Of a DNA stretch of 64,000 bases, positions 47,341 to 60,400 are shown piece by piece. Position 1 is the stretch's first letter, and every line of letters begins with the position of its first letter. The DNA is from Gordius sp. MW1 (taxonomy: Eukaryota; Nematomorpha; Gordioida; Gordea; Gordiidae): NCBI GenBank assembly GCA_964036665.1, contig OZ038533.1, positions 19,030,575 through 19,094,574 of the forward strand, written 5' to 3'. The notes beneath the pieces are model-generated. The model did not search any database. It was not told the DNA's origin and worked only from the letters and a program-made list of their open reading frames with translations. The translations under genes were made by a program, and so were the position numbers.

Positions 47341-47752
47341 CGCAAAGTTCTTTATAATGTATTTTAATTTTTTTATAACTATTTTTGGATTAATATATGA
47401 TTGAAAAATCTTGATTAGCATTATTTGTCAGCTGCCAACTCTAATAGTAAGCTCAAATTAAATTTGCTAAAAATCATGTTTAGTTTAAAACAACCCTGCT
47501 CAATACCACGGTTTATATCAATCCAATCTGCCAAATGCCCGGTTTGTTACATCTCTCTCAACCAGCAACCATGCCAACTTCAATCTGCCAGGTTAGTAAC
47601 CGGGTTATTAAGCAGCATGGTGCTGGTTATGATGATGGTAATGGTAGGAGATATATGTCTATTGCCAGGTTATGGTTTTAACATTTTGGCATATTAACAA
47701 CACTAGCCTAAGGTTAAATATAAGACGATATAATTTATTACTAACTTATATG
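47341..47752. other. Spacer upstream of MTHFD1, no gene supported
   Basis: A 90-codon plus-strand open frame (47425-47697) has no family I recognise. The DNA repeats TGCCAAATGCCCGGTTTG- and CTGCCAGGTTAG-type words, more like a degraded repeat than coding sequence. Confidence 0.3.
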
Positions 47753-48331
47753 CATAGACTAGATAGACTGATCATCAACACACAAAATGTGTACCCCTTT
47801 TTCCACCATTTTGAAAGGCACACTGTAAAATGGTGATCATATAGAAATTTGTAATTTTCGCAAATTAAAATCTTCAAAAAGTAAAAAAATAAATTAACAA
47901 AAATTAAAAGTAAACAAAATAAGACATTCGGTGCACACTCGGTGCGTGAAACGAACAGCGTGACAAACAAAATGGAAAGTGAGCCCATAAATTGCATAGC
48001 AATTAAAAATATATTGAATTGGGTAGATATCAAAAACAGCATTTTAAAATAAATATCATTTACCCAATACATAAAAATTAAAAATGTAAAAAATGCGATT
48101 AAAGTTTGTTTAATAATATAGCGCCATCAATATTAATTGCTATTTTGTGTAATATTAATTTATTGACGTTCGTTTTAGTTTATAAACTAGGGAGGAAGGT
48201 AAATTGACTATTATAAGGCAAAATTACCTGGTTAAAATAAAATACACCAGTTGCTCTCTTCAAATGGAAGAAAATTTGACACACAATTAACCATATGCAA
48301 CATATGACATGAGCAGCCTATCTAGTCTATG
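47753..48331. mobile_element. 579-bp hAT-like element 77 bp upstream of the MTHFD1 ATG
   Basis: Left CATAGACTAGATAGACTGAT, right CAGCCTATCTAGTCTATG, exact 8-bp duplication CTTATATG at 47745-47752 and 48332-48339. Compared with 40553-41001 it holds an extra ~115 bp (about 47890-48005) ending GAGCCCATAAATTGCATAGC, a copy of the GCTATGCAATTTATGGGCTC repeat. Confidence 0.9.
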
Positions 48332-48407
48332 CTTATATGTCGTCGCCACTATAATCTTGTGACTTTCGACATACGCACGTCGATTGTAATCAATACGCCA
48401 GTGTTTC

Positions 48408-51400
48408 ATGATAAAAATGCTGTCATTTAAACATTTTAAAAATGTAAATACATATGCTAAAATTATAGATGGAACACAACTAGCTAAGTATTTTAAATAC
48501 TCTATATTTATAATTCCTAGAAATTTGAAGGATAACCTAGCTAATGATATTAAAAAGTTCAAAGAAAATTTTTATGATCACTCACCTGGCTTAGCCATCA
48601 TTCAAGTAATTTAATTTTATTTATATATTAAATTTTAAAGGTGGGAGATCGACAAGACTCAAATGTATACATCAGAATGAAACTAAAGTCTGCTTCGGAA
48701 GTAGGAATAGAAGCTCATCATGTCAAATTACCATCATCAATAACTCAATCTCAAGTAAATAGGGTAGCTCTTAATTTACTTTATTTATCTAGTTGCTCAA
48801 TAATATTATTGATTTAAACAACAATATTAATATCCATGGCATAATTCTGCAAGTAAATTATTTTATCATTTTAAAGTCATGATTAATAGCTTCCACTTGA
48901 TTGCATAAATGTGATCAATACTGATGATATACTGAAACATATAAGCATAGAAAAAGATGTTGATGGGTAAGGTCTTCTTATAATTAATCCATTAACTATT
49001 TGTCGCCAATTAAGATGCTTTTGACTAAGCTCAGCTTAAATTTTTTTACATTTTATATAATTTATATCATGCCATATTTATTTGTTAACCCAATGTTATC
49101 CTAACAAAACACATCATTATAAGTTAAATCTTGCCCAACATTATAAGTTATGACATATTATATTTATATACATTTTAGGTGTTATAATATTCTAATTACC
49201 TATTTTAATCTAATTTATAACATTTCGAATACAATATTACAAATGTATGCTTAAATTTACATAATTTTATTATACCTAAGACTGCATCCATTCAACAGTG
49301 GCCAATTAGCCCATGGAATTACAAAAGGCATATTTTTACCTTGTACACCCAATGGTTGCATCCAGCTAATCAAGAACACAGGTAAATTTTTCTTAATTAT
49401 AAACCTTCATTTTAATTTGATTATATTAAAAACCTCCTTTTAAGCTAAAATTTAATTTTTTAATATAAATGTTTCATTTATCGAGTGTACACTACCAAAT
49501 TAAATAGGTATTTATTTATTTTTTTACCTCAGCATAAATAATGTCTTATCTATTTAAATATTGATTGTCATATGAAAAACACAACATAATTACATAAATG
49601 AGTTTTCAGCAGTTTTTTAATTTATAACAGATTGTAAAATGGTGCTAAGTGCAATTCCTATGGTACATAAATAAAAAATTTTGTTGACAGAATATAGTTG
49701 TCTAAAAACTACAATACTGCTAGCAATTTACCTATATAGTCTACCTGATTTAAGTAATAGTGAAAATTAGTTCATTATTAATCAATGTAAAATAAGGACA
49801 AATCATTTTTAAAAATGCCAAAAACTTTTGCCTTACAAATCAAAAATAAAAAAACAGGTTCAAGTGTAAATGTTTTAAGTACCTCTATTTTTACCAGAAA
49901 AAAAGTTTTTAAAAAATATTAGTTGAATTTAAATTTAACATGTTCCCTTAGGTGTAGATATAGAAGGCAAAAGAGCAGTTGTTATAGGGAGGAGCAAAAT
50001 AGTAGGTACTCCAATGGCCGAATTGCTAAAGTGGCATAACGCCACTGTAACCGTTTGTCATTCTCGAACACAAAACATTGATAAATTGGTAATTTGGTGA
50101 CAAAAATATAGCATTTTTACACTAGAAAAGTGTTTTTTATATTTATTTTTAGTTATAATTTTCATTATTTTTTGTTAAATTTGTCCAAACAAACTAATTT
50201 TATTATCCCTTGTTATTGGACAAAGTTGGTATTAATATTAAAAACTACCTTATTGCTTAACCCCCTTGTTTTGTTTTAAAAAATTAGGTTTAATATAAAT
50301 TATTTTCTAAAGACGAGGATTGTTGGAAAATTTTACAAAAATTATTTTACAGGCTTATGAAAAATGTGTTGTATGGCGTAATAAGCATTTTAAAGATAAG
50401 ACTTCGCAAAAGGCGTATGAATGTAATTGGAATATCTTTATAAATATGATAACCATGTTAGATTTTAATTTTTGCAATTTAAATTTAATATATCTATTAA
50501 TTTTGAAAATCTTACATTTTAACTTAAAATTAATCATAGGTCTCGGAAGCTGATATACTTGTGGCTGCATTGGGGAGCGCTCAGTTTGTCAAAAAGGAAT
50601 GGACAAAGCCTGGTGCAATTGTTATCGATTGTGGAATCAACGCTATATCTGGTTTAAAAATAATCTCTCTTTTTTCCCCCGAAAAAATATACATTTTATA
50701 GTTAGTCAACAAGAATAACAATTTTTTTTTGAAATAAAAAGTGAAATTTAATTTAGCCAGTTTCGCAATCATGCGTTATAAAGCAACAACCTTGACAAGT
50801 TGCCCAAATGAAATTCACTAATATATTAATAAGGGTAATAATCATTCGGGCACAAAAAAACTAATAGAATTTGGAGTCGGGCGAGGTCGAAAATAGTAAA
50901 GCCAATCAGCGGTCATTAGGTAGTGTATTTGGTAAAGCAAAATAAAAGTCTTTTACAGAAGCATGAGTCCACAGCCACTGAAAACCCGTGTATGTTTTCA
51001 CGGCAATTATTCAAAAACTATAAGTTAGACAGGACAGGACGGACAGAAAACCAAAAGTGGGCCCATAAATTGTATAGCATTTAATAAGTTAGAGGCCTGG
51101 ATTAGCAAAGTGCATTCCAATCCCATATATATGTCCATCGTTTACTAGTGACATTATATATGTTAAAACTCGTCCAATATTTTGTAAAGCAACCTTTAAT
51201 CGTTTTACAAAAATACACGTAGCCGGGCGAAGGAAAAATTTATAATTTTCGTTATTAACCATCTTATTTTTACAATTTAAAACTAGACGAGAGCAAAAAA
51301 TGTGGGTATCGTTTGTTGGGAGATGTGGATTTTGAAAACGTGGCAGAACGGGCCTCTTTCATAACCCCGGTCCCGGGCGGAGTCGGGCCCATGACCGTTT

Positions 51401-54400
51401 GCATGTTGCTCATCAATACTTACCAAAGTGCTTTACGCTTCGCTAATAAATACTACAAAGTAAAGTGGTCATCATGCTAGATTTTCATAATTCGAAACAG
51501 TTTGAAAAATCTTTGGTCTGTTTTTACAAAATTATGCCTAAGCCTGCACCGTAGTGTTGTGAAAACGGCTGGGTTTTGTTTGGTAGACCTATGGTTCAAC
51601 TAAGACTATCGGTCGACTTGGTCTGTTTTTCGAATTTTGACTAAGCTAAGAGGTCGACTAAGAAAAACGGATCAAGAAATCTATGGTCTGTGTATGTTAA
51701 GTCGATTGGAGCCAAATGTCAGCCAAACCAGCCGTTTTTATAACACTAGCCTAAAGGTTGACTAAACTAAATACGCTAACAACTTTTGGTCTGTTTTTCC
51801 AAAATTCGACTGACCCTAAAGGTCGATAAATAAAAATAGACCAAACACCTGTGGTCCGTTTTGGTTTAGTCGACTAAGATCAGCAAAGGTCGGCTAAAAA
51901 ACCCAGGACTTTTTATAACACTAGAAGTCTTAGAAGAAGTTATTACGTCACTGTATTAAAAAAACGAGACTCTTGTTATGATAATATCAACTATAAAAAT
52001 TGGTTAACAAAATGGTTTATTCTCCAGTTTTAACCATTTTTTAAACTAAAGTTAGCTTAGACTTTGATTGGAAGGGTGAAGTATAGTTAAATATTTTATT
52101 TGGGCAGATATAGCCTATAGGCAACTGCCCTGCCTGGCCCAAAAAAAGTTAAACCCTATCTTAAAAGCATTTTTTTGATGGACGCCATTTGATGCCCATT
52201 GACCTTAATTTAAATTAATTTTTACCCCTCAACCCAATGTCCCATGAAAAAATTGACAAAAATAATCTCGAAATAGAAATTTTGGACAATATTAGATTTA
52301 TTTAATTAACTAAAATATAATAAAATTTAGCCTATTTTTCATATTTATTTATACATTAGGATTCGCCATGGTCACTCACAACTCTACCTCTGAACGTGGA
52401 AACTCCAGTTCCTGAGTAATTTCTTCTAGCATCGTATTAATGTTTTTTTCTTGAAAGAATAAGTTTCTTTTTTTAACATGACGTTGGATTTTGATTTCAA
52501 GTTTTCTGTCCTATAAATTAGTGTTGTAAAAACGGCTGGGTTTTGTTTGATCGACCATTGGTTTTAGTCGACTACACATAAGCAAACCAAAGATTTTTTG
52601 GTCCATAAAACCTTTGGTTGGTTATGTTTATTCGTCTAAAACTAAAGGTCGAACAAACAAAACCCAACGATTTTTGCAGCACTACTATATAATTTGTACA
52701 ATGAGTTGAGTAATTAGCTGGAATAGATGGTGATAATGATAATTGGGCATGGCCAGCATTGGAATTTAACGGGGGGGGGGCAATTGGGATTTAGGAAGGG
52801 GCAAAATGATTATTTCTTAAATTTTTACCCATAATTTTACTAAATTTTTTTGATTTAGAGGGGGCAGCCGCCCTTCCCTGCCTCCCCCCCCCCTTGGCTA
52901 CGCCCATGATAATAATAATAAGATCAGAAGCTTACTTTGAAACTAATTACTATACAAAGAAAGAGAGAGGATTTCGAAGGTTATAAATAATCAAAAAAAT
53001 GATAATATATATCTGATTAATAAAATTTGTGATAAAAAGTGTTTGTGATATTTGCCAAAAGGAACGTCGAAATATCTCAAACCCATCAACCAAAACTAAT
53101 TTCTTTACTTGCTCAAGAAATTAATTTGCTCCCCAACGAATACGAGCTCTACGGCAATTACAAGGCTAAACTTTCCCTCGATATAATACAACGGCTACAG
53201 CACGTGTCCGACGGGAATTACATTATCATGACTGGGTACTTGGGTTGTTGTTCGTAATTTTTACTCGGTCTGGGGTCCAAAATGATCCCAACTTTATACA
53301 CTTTATGTCCAAAAAACGAACTTTTTTAAGATATATTAGAAATCTCTAAGGCTCTACTCTTTATTTATAAATGGTAGTGGTTTTTACAAGTTTATTATAC
53401 AATTTAGCTTTTACAATTATTTATAAATTAACGTTGGGGAAGCGTAAAACAACATTACGTCTGTGTAGGAATTTAGGATTTTATAGTTTAAACGTAGGAA
53501 TTACTTTAATTGACCAAGATGTTTTGAGCTAGCAAATTCTCTCTAGAGAATTTAATTAAATCTTAATATAAATTGGCGATTTTAATCGCTGACCGTCGTC
53601 TTAGCCACACCAACCAAAATTTAAGTTGTTGCCACAATTATTTATCAATTTATTTGTGGGAAAATTAGTTTTTTTACAAAGCTTTTCGAAATCTATATAT
53701 TTAAATTCCTCGCAAATTATTTACATAAGCATGACCCCGACATCTTCTGGAGAAGGTAAATCAACCACAACCATAGGCCTGTGTCAGAGCTTGACCGCCT
53801 GCCTCGATCGTAAAGCCATAGCCTGTGTGCGGCAGCCTTCTATGGGCCCAACTTTTGGAATGAAAGGTCCCTTTAAGCCCCCGTTATAAAATTTACGCGT
53901 TACATTTATATGATGTTTGTAATTGATTTCTTAGCCGTTTTTTACGATTTTACTTTCCTTAGACCTGCACGGGTCGGGTTCGGGTTGAAAATTTTGAAAT
54001 AACTTCGGGTCGGGTTCGGGTTGAAAAAGGGTCATTTTGCAGTTCTCTGCTTTTCATATATGTATATGTAACTTTGATAGTGTGATTTTTCAGGGCATTC
54101 CCCTATTCGGAATGATAGCTTACCTTTATATTTATCAATAATGAAATTTTTAAACGTTCGCGTCTTTTTACATTGTGATTGTGCTATTTTTTGTGATTTC
54201 AATGATATATTGCACGTTAACAATGCTTTTTTTGCTCAGATTTCCTATCTTTTGACAACTATAGTATTATTTGGGTTTTAGTTGCTTTTTTCTTCACAAT
54301 TTAAACGTGTTTTTTAGTAATGATACCCCATATCTTTCTTGGCATTAACATATTGTGTAACTTCAGAAATAAACAGCCAAATTGTATTTATAACAGACTA

Positions 54401-57400
54401 AATTCCTGTTTAATTAATATCCAAATATCTTTAGGGGGAGTTTTAAAAATTCACTTTGCACAATGGTAACTTCAAACAAGCTTAAATTTCTAAATATTTT
54501 GCTTTAAATCTTTATTGTGGGGGAATTTAAAAATTTTGCTCAATGATAACTTTTAACAAACTTAAAAATCTAAACATTTTGCTTTAAATCTTTATTGTAG
54601 CGGGAATTTAGAAATTCACTTTTCACAATGATAACTTTGGACAAGCTTAAACTTCTAAATATTTTGCTTTAAATCTTTATTGTGGGGGGAATTTAAAAAT
54701 TTACTTTGCTCAATGATAACCTCAAATAAACTTAAATTTCTATATGTTTTGCTTTAAATCTTTATTTTGATAACTTCAAACAAACTTAAATTTCTAAATA
54801 TTTTGCTTTAAATCTTTTCCAAATTGTCAAATACGGTTAATCCTTTAGGTGGTGCTTCGGGGGGAGGCTATTCTCAAATAATTCCCATGCAAGATTTCGA
54901 CATTCACATGACAGGTGATATACACGCTGTCACCGCGGCTAATAATTTGCTAGCTGCCTCTATCGACGCCCGCATATTTCACGAAGCCACACAATCCGAT
55001 AGTGTAAGGGGTAGTAGTGTTGTAAAAACGGGTTTAAATAAAGGCTTGTCTTAATATCGGATTTTGCTGCGCGGCAAAAATCGTCGTACGGGTTATAACA
55101 TAGCCGTGTCTTAACTTCGAATTCACCGCAGCAGATTTACATTCAGATGACGCATAACATAACAGCAGTATTGTTAGATGCAAAATTTTTCCTAAGCTTA
55201 AATGTTGGATGTTTTTAAATTTTTAGGCATCAGCAAAGTTTAGATTTAATCTCAAGAGTCGTCATAAACAAAAAAAACTATAACTAAATATTAATAAATA
55301 CAACCCATTTTGACCCATGAAATTGAATCCGGTATTGACAAAGATAAATTCGCGCGATTTGAATCTGAATCCGATATTAAGACAAGCCCTAAGCTAACGG
55401 TCGACTTTGGTCTGCTCCTCAAATTACGACTAAGCCTAGAGGTCGACCAAGAAGAATAAACCAAAAACCTTTTTTGGTTTGTTTTTGTTTTGTCGACTAA
55501 AACGAAAGGTGGACTAAACAAAACCCAGCCGTTTTACAACAGAAGTGTACGGATTTTTTTTAGATTATATCATTCTTTTATCTATTTTATATTTTAACAT
55601 TTTCGAAGTTGTTTTACAAAAGCCGAGGTTTTACCCTCTTTTTTTATTTGTTTTTCGTACGATATTCTAGAGCAGTTTTTGAGTGCAGAAAGTTGAACTA
55701 GTAGCCTCATTTGTCATTGCTTAATATGTATTTGCTGTTACTTTTAATTAACAAGCTTGAGGTTGTCCATTTTGAAACGATTTTATTTAAAAAGGAATAT
55801 TGAATTCATAGCACTCATATCTTATTTATCTGGATATCTTCTTCTTTATCAATTATTTAATCCCTCAGTCGTGAGGTTCGTTTTAATGAGTTTCTTCCAT
55901 CTTGATCGGGTGAGTGCCATGTCTTGATCCTTCTTCTTAGTTTTCATAACTTTGTCCACTTGTCCTTTCCACGTGACACGAGGTCGTCTTCTTCCTCTCT
56001 TCCCCGCTCCTGTCTAGTACTTTTCGATTTACATCATTCGTGTCCCTTCTTAGTATACGCCCATACCATCTTAGCCGATTTTCGTTAAGCGTGTCCGCTA
56101 TAGGTTAAATACCCATTTTTTCAATGAGAAAGTCATTCGTCATATGGTCGAGCTTAGTATGCCCCATTAGATTTAGATAAATAGCTTGCAAATTAAACTA
56201 TTTTTACTTTAATTATGGATTTAAAATGTTTTTTTCTATTTTTATTTAAATAGGTTTTATATTCCCACTTGGTTCCCGTGAACGAAGATAATTCCCGAAC
56301 TTTCTCGAGTTGGCAACTCAAACGATTATCTGTAAATATCGTTAAATTCCGTTAATTTTGCAAAATTAATACATTATCTGTAATTTTTGCGTTATTTTGA
56401 TCAGAAATTGGGTATTGATAAAATTGATCCAAATTCACTGACTCCCGAAGAGATCACTAGATTTGTGCGTCTCAACATCGATCCCGATACTATAACTATT
56501 AATAGGGGTTTGTACACTTTTGTATTTGATTTTTTACCTTACATTTTTAAGAATATGGATTTTAGTGTGGAGTAGACTTTTTTGACCGTTTTATAGTTAT
56601 ACTTTGGTTTGGTGTTATTTTACATTTATCGTAAGCTTATTTTATTATTATTATTGTGATTAGGTATGTTTCTTCAGCTCATTTTGAATGGCATATATTT
56701 ATGGATTTTTGGCTTTAAAGCGTTTTGTAAAGTATTTATTAGTGTTTTTATTGATAAAATATCTAAATGATTACTTGAACTCCGTTTAAATCATTTTGAG
56801 TTGTCTTTCAAAATTTTAAGACACTTATACTCAATTTTAAATTGTTTTTCGCCCATTTATAGACTACATAACTGCTAATGTCATAGGTTTCATATGGTAA
56901 CATCTGTATCATTAAATCCACCATTTTGAATTTTACTATCTTCCATGTTTTACTGCATTTTACTCCATTGTTAAAACAGAAAAAGTGAATTTGCCTCCTT
57001 GTTAATAAATTTTAAAAAAATGCTAATTAATGATTATTTACTAAAATGCAGATGGCACTAAACTGCTTTAACATCACTTCATCACAGTATTTTTATTTTT
57101 TATAAAATGTGTAAATGAGATATTTTTAAAAATGATGTTTTTAATGTTTAACTAGTTCAATATTTTTTTAATTACCTTTTAAAAACACTTTAATTAACCA
57201 CGATTCCTAAAAGCTATAGGTCCTTTTCTTATTTCTGCACATTTCAAAATGGCGGATGAACAGTACACTTATTAAAAGTTGATGAGCAGTCTATTTAGAC
57301 TATGCGTACGTCACGTCACTTATGGTGAAAGGCGATTGTTATTTTCCCTAAAACTAGAAACAATTCTTACGATAATCATATAAAAGAAGAAATAACTCTT

Positions 57401-60400
57401 TTAAAAATGAAAAAAAAATATTAACAGATGATAAAACGAGATTTGGGTAGTCTTAAAACTCCCTATTTATCTATTTGTTTATTTATTTATTTATTAAAAC
57501 TTTAGTAACGGACACAAACGATCGATTTTTGAGGGAAATCGAGATAGGTTTATCCCCTACAGAGAAGGGCATCAATCGTAGAATAACGCGTTTTGATATA
57601 AGCGTAGCCAGCGAGCTCATGGCTATCTTAGCCTTGGCCCGAAATGATTGTGACCTTCGGGCTGGCATTAGTCGAATGGTCATCGCGTATGCTAAACCAC
57701 CTCACGATGAATCTGGTGATTTTCCCACATCTGGGTAGGTTGCTTAAATTATAATGCGGAAAGCGTAGCTCAACAACGGCGTTTTCAAACACGAGAACGG
57801 CGAGAGTGTTATATTAAGATGGATGACTTGTCTCGTTTTTCGTTTATCAGTCTCATGGTTGATAATTGTATTTTTAATTTAAAGAATTTCGAGTTCAATT
57901 ACAATTAGGTGGTATAATGGATCTTTTGGGGTCCTGTGTAAATTTTTTTAGACCCTTCAATCGCGCGTCAATAATGGTCGTACTTGGATTCAACTCCTGC
58001 ATTTTTATTTAAATTGTAATGACGAATTGTTCTTGTGCATAAGCGAAATTTGTCATATATAATAAATTTTGAAACATTATTTGGCTTTAAAATGAATTTT
58101 TGTTGGGATTCATTTCATAAAATAATATTTTTCACGGTTTAAAAATTTTTTAATTTGATGAAATGTTCATATTACCAACTTAGTGTCTGTGCCATAACCC
58201 CTGACGACTTGGGTGTAACTGGAGCCCTGTGTCTGATCATGCGAGAAGCGATAAAACCAAGCCTCATGCAGACGCTGCAAGGCAACCCGGTACTTGTACA
58301 CACCGGGCCTTTCGCTAATATAGCTCACGGCAACTCGTCAATTTTAGCCGATAAGATGGCCCTTAAAATGGTTGGACCTCAGGGCTTTGTAGGTATGATA
58401 AGTTACTGTAATGAATTTTACTTGGTATCGTTTTGAATTCGATTAGCGAAACCAATTTAGTTTTACCTATATATTGGTGTTAAAAAACGGCTGGGTTTCG
58501 TTTGGTCGACCTTTGGTTTTAGTCCACTAAACATAAACAGACCAAAGATTTGTCCAGAAATTCTAAGGTCTGTTTAAGCGACTAAGAAAAATACATGAAA
58601 AAACAGTTAGTTTGTTTATGTTTAGTCGACTAAAACTCAAGATCGACCAAACGAAATCCAGCCATTTTTAAACGCTACTATATATATATATAGGGGTTTC
58701 TCTAAACTACGGTTAACAATCGTTTATCGTTTTTCCCGGTTCCTTTTACTCTATTTAAATCGTTATAAGAAAATGTTTTTATAGACTATTTTTAAATAAG
58801 GCTGTTACTAAAAACTTTAACTGTAGTTATGTTTTTTGAGAGATTTGGAATTTAGGCCTAACCCCGAGGACCTCTTGATAGGAATTTAATAATAATAATT
58901 TATCTTTTCCCAGTGACTGAAGCAGGTTTCGGGGCGGATATTGGTTTGGAAAAATTTGTCGATATAAAATGCCGAGTGTCCGGTTTACGACCTTCCGCGG
59001 CAATTATTGTCGCAACCGTGAAAGCTGTTAAATTGCACGCTCTGCCCCAAGTTACCAAAACTCCGGTTTTGGATGTATATTTTATCGAGATTAAATTTTT
59101 ACGTTTAGATAATGATTATAGTATGCGAATTATGCTTAAAAGACATGGACAATCTCATTGCACTTTTTTAAATTGATCCTTATTTAATGGAATTGTGTGC
59201 ATTATGTAGTGTTGTAAAAAGGGCTGGGTTTTGTTTGGTCGACCTTTGGTTTTAGTCGACTAAATTTGATCTCTAATTATTAGTCGCATAAACAGACTAC
59301 AGGTTTTTTGGTCAAACCTATGGTCTATTTATGTTTAGTCGACCAAACAAAACCCAGCCGTTTTTGCAACACGAGTATGTTATTTAACTTAGGTAATTAT
59401 CGAATAGTTTAGGGGGCTCATCGTGGAAATTTATATAATTTTAATTTGGGATTTTATTGATATTTTCATCAAAGTGATTCCCTGAGTCCTTATTGATTTG
59501 ATATCGATTTTTTAGAAACTTCGCAATTGGCTTTGAATTAATGTTTCGATTTTTAATAATATGATCGATCCCAATGCAATCTGTGCTTTTTGCATCTTAA
59601 AATTTGCATCTAGAGTATGGAGTTGATCAGACTGGGAATGTGCAATTTGGTGCGACATTTGGAAAATATCGACAAATTTGGTATACCCGTCATTGTGGCC
59701 ATTAACGCCTTCCCGTAATATAATTGCAATAATTCTGCTAAAAAATGCATTCTTTTTTCCTTGTTTTTTTTTGGTAATAAATGGTTTTTAAAATGCTGGT
59801 AATCTCCATTTTATGTTAAATTTAATTAAAGTGTTGTGTGTTTAGTCGTAGAATTTTTAACGATTATCGAATGTCATGTAAATAACTAAGTAACCCCGTT
59901 GTAACTTTTGAATTTGTTTAAACTAACTGATTTTATTAATTCATAGTAAATATTTTAATTTTTTTATTTTAAACGGGACATTCCAAGTCAAATGTTTGCG
60001 TTTTTGGCCAACCCTCTCAAATTTTTGTGTCATTTGGTGAATATATAGAAACTATGGATATTTTGAAATTTTTAAACTCTTAGCTCATTTGGGCCGATAC
60101 TTTTCGAGTTGTGGGGGCTCTCATAGGTCAAACATTGGTATTTTACGACAGCGGGTCATGACGCTAAATTCGATAATTTTTTTAAAATCATTTAAGTCCC
60201 TAATCATAAAACCTTATTGTAGTGATAGGTAAGACCTAGAGTGCATCAAAAATTATTAAACAATTATGCTTTAAACGGGGGGTAAACAAATATAATTTTT
60301 AAGCTGGAGTTAGGCCCCGGCCCGATCAAGCCGGTCCGGGCTCAGGTCGGGCCGTGGAGAAAGCTAGCTATTCTTTTAAAAAGTTATTGGTCATCTAATA

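Noticed and set aside
46815-47421. Long Pro/Phe- and Gly-rich open frames (115-146 codons)
   Set aside because: They are translations of the G-run/C-run minisatellite in three frames.
53626-53729. MTHFD1 exon 11 extended upstream to a Met at 53626
   Set aside because: The conserved protein starts at [11 protein letters not shown]; the added residues have no counterpart and an AG acceptor lies at 53728-53729.
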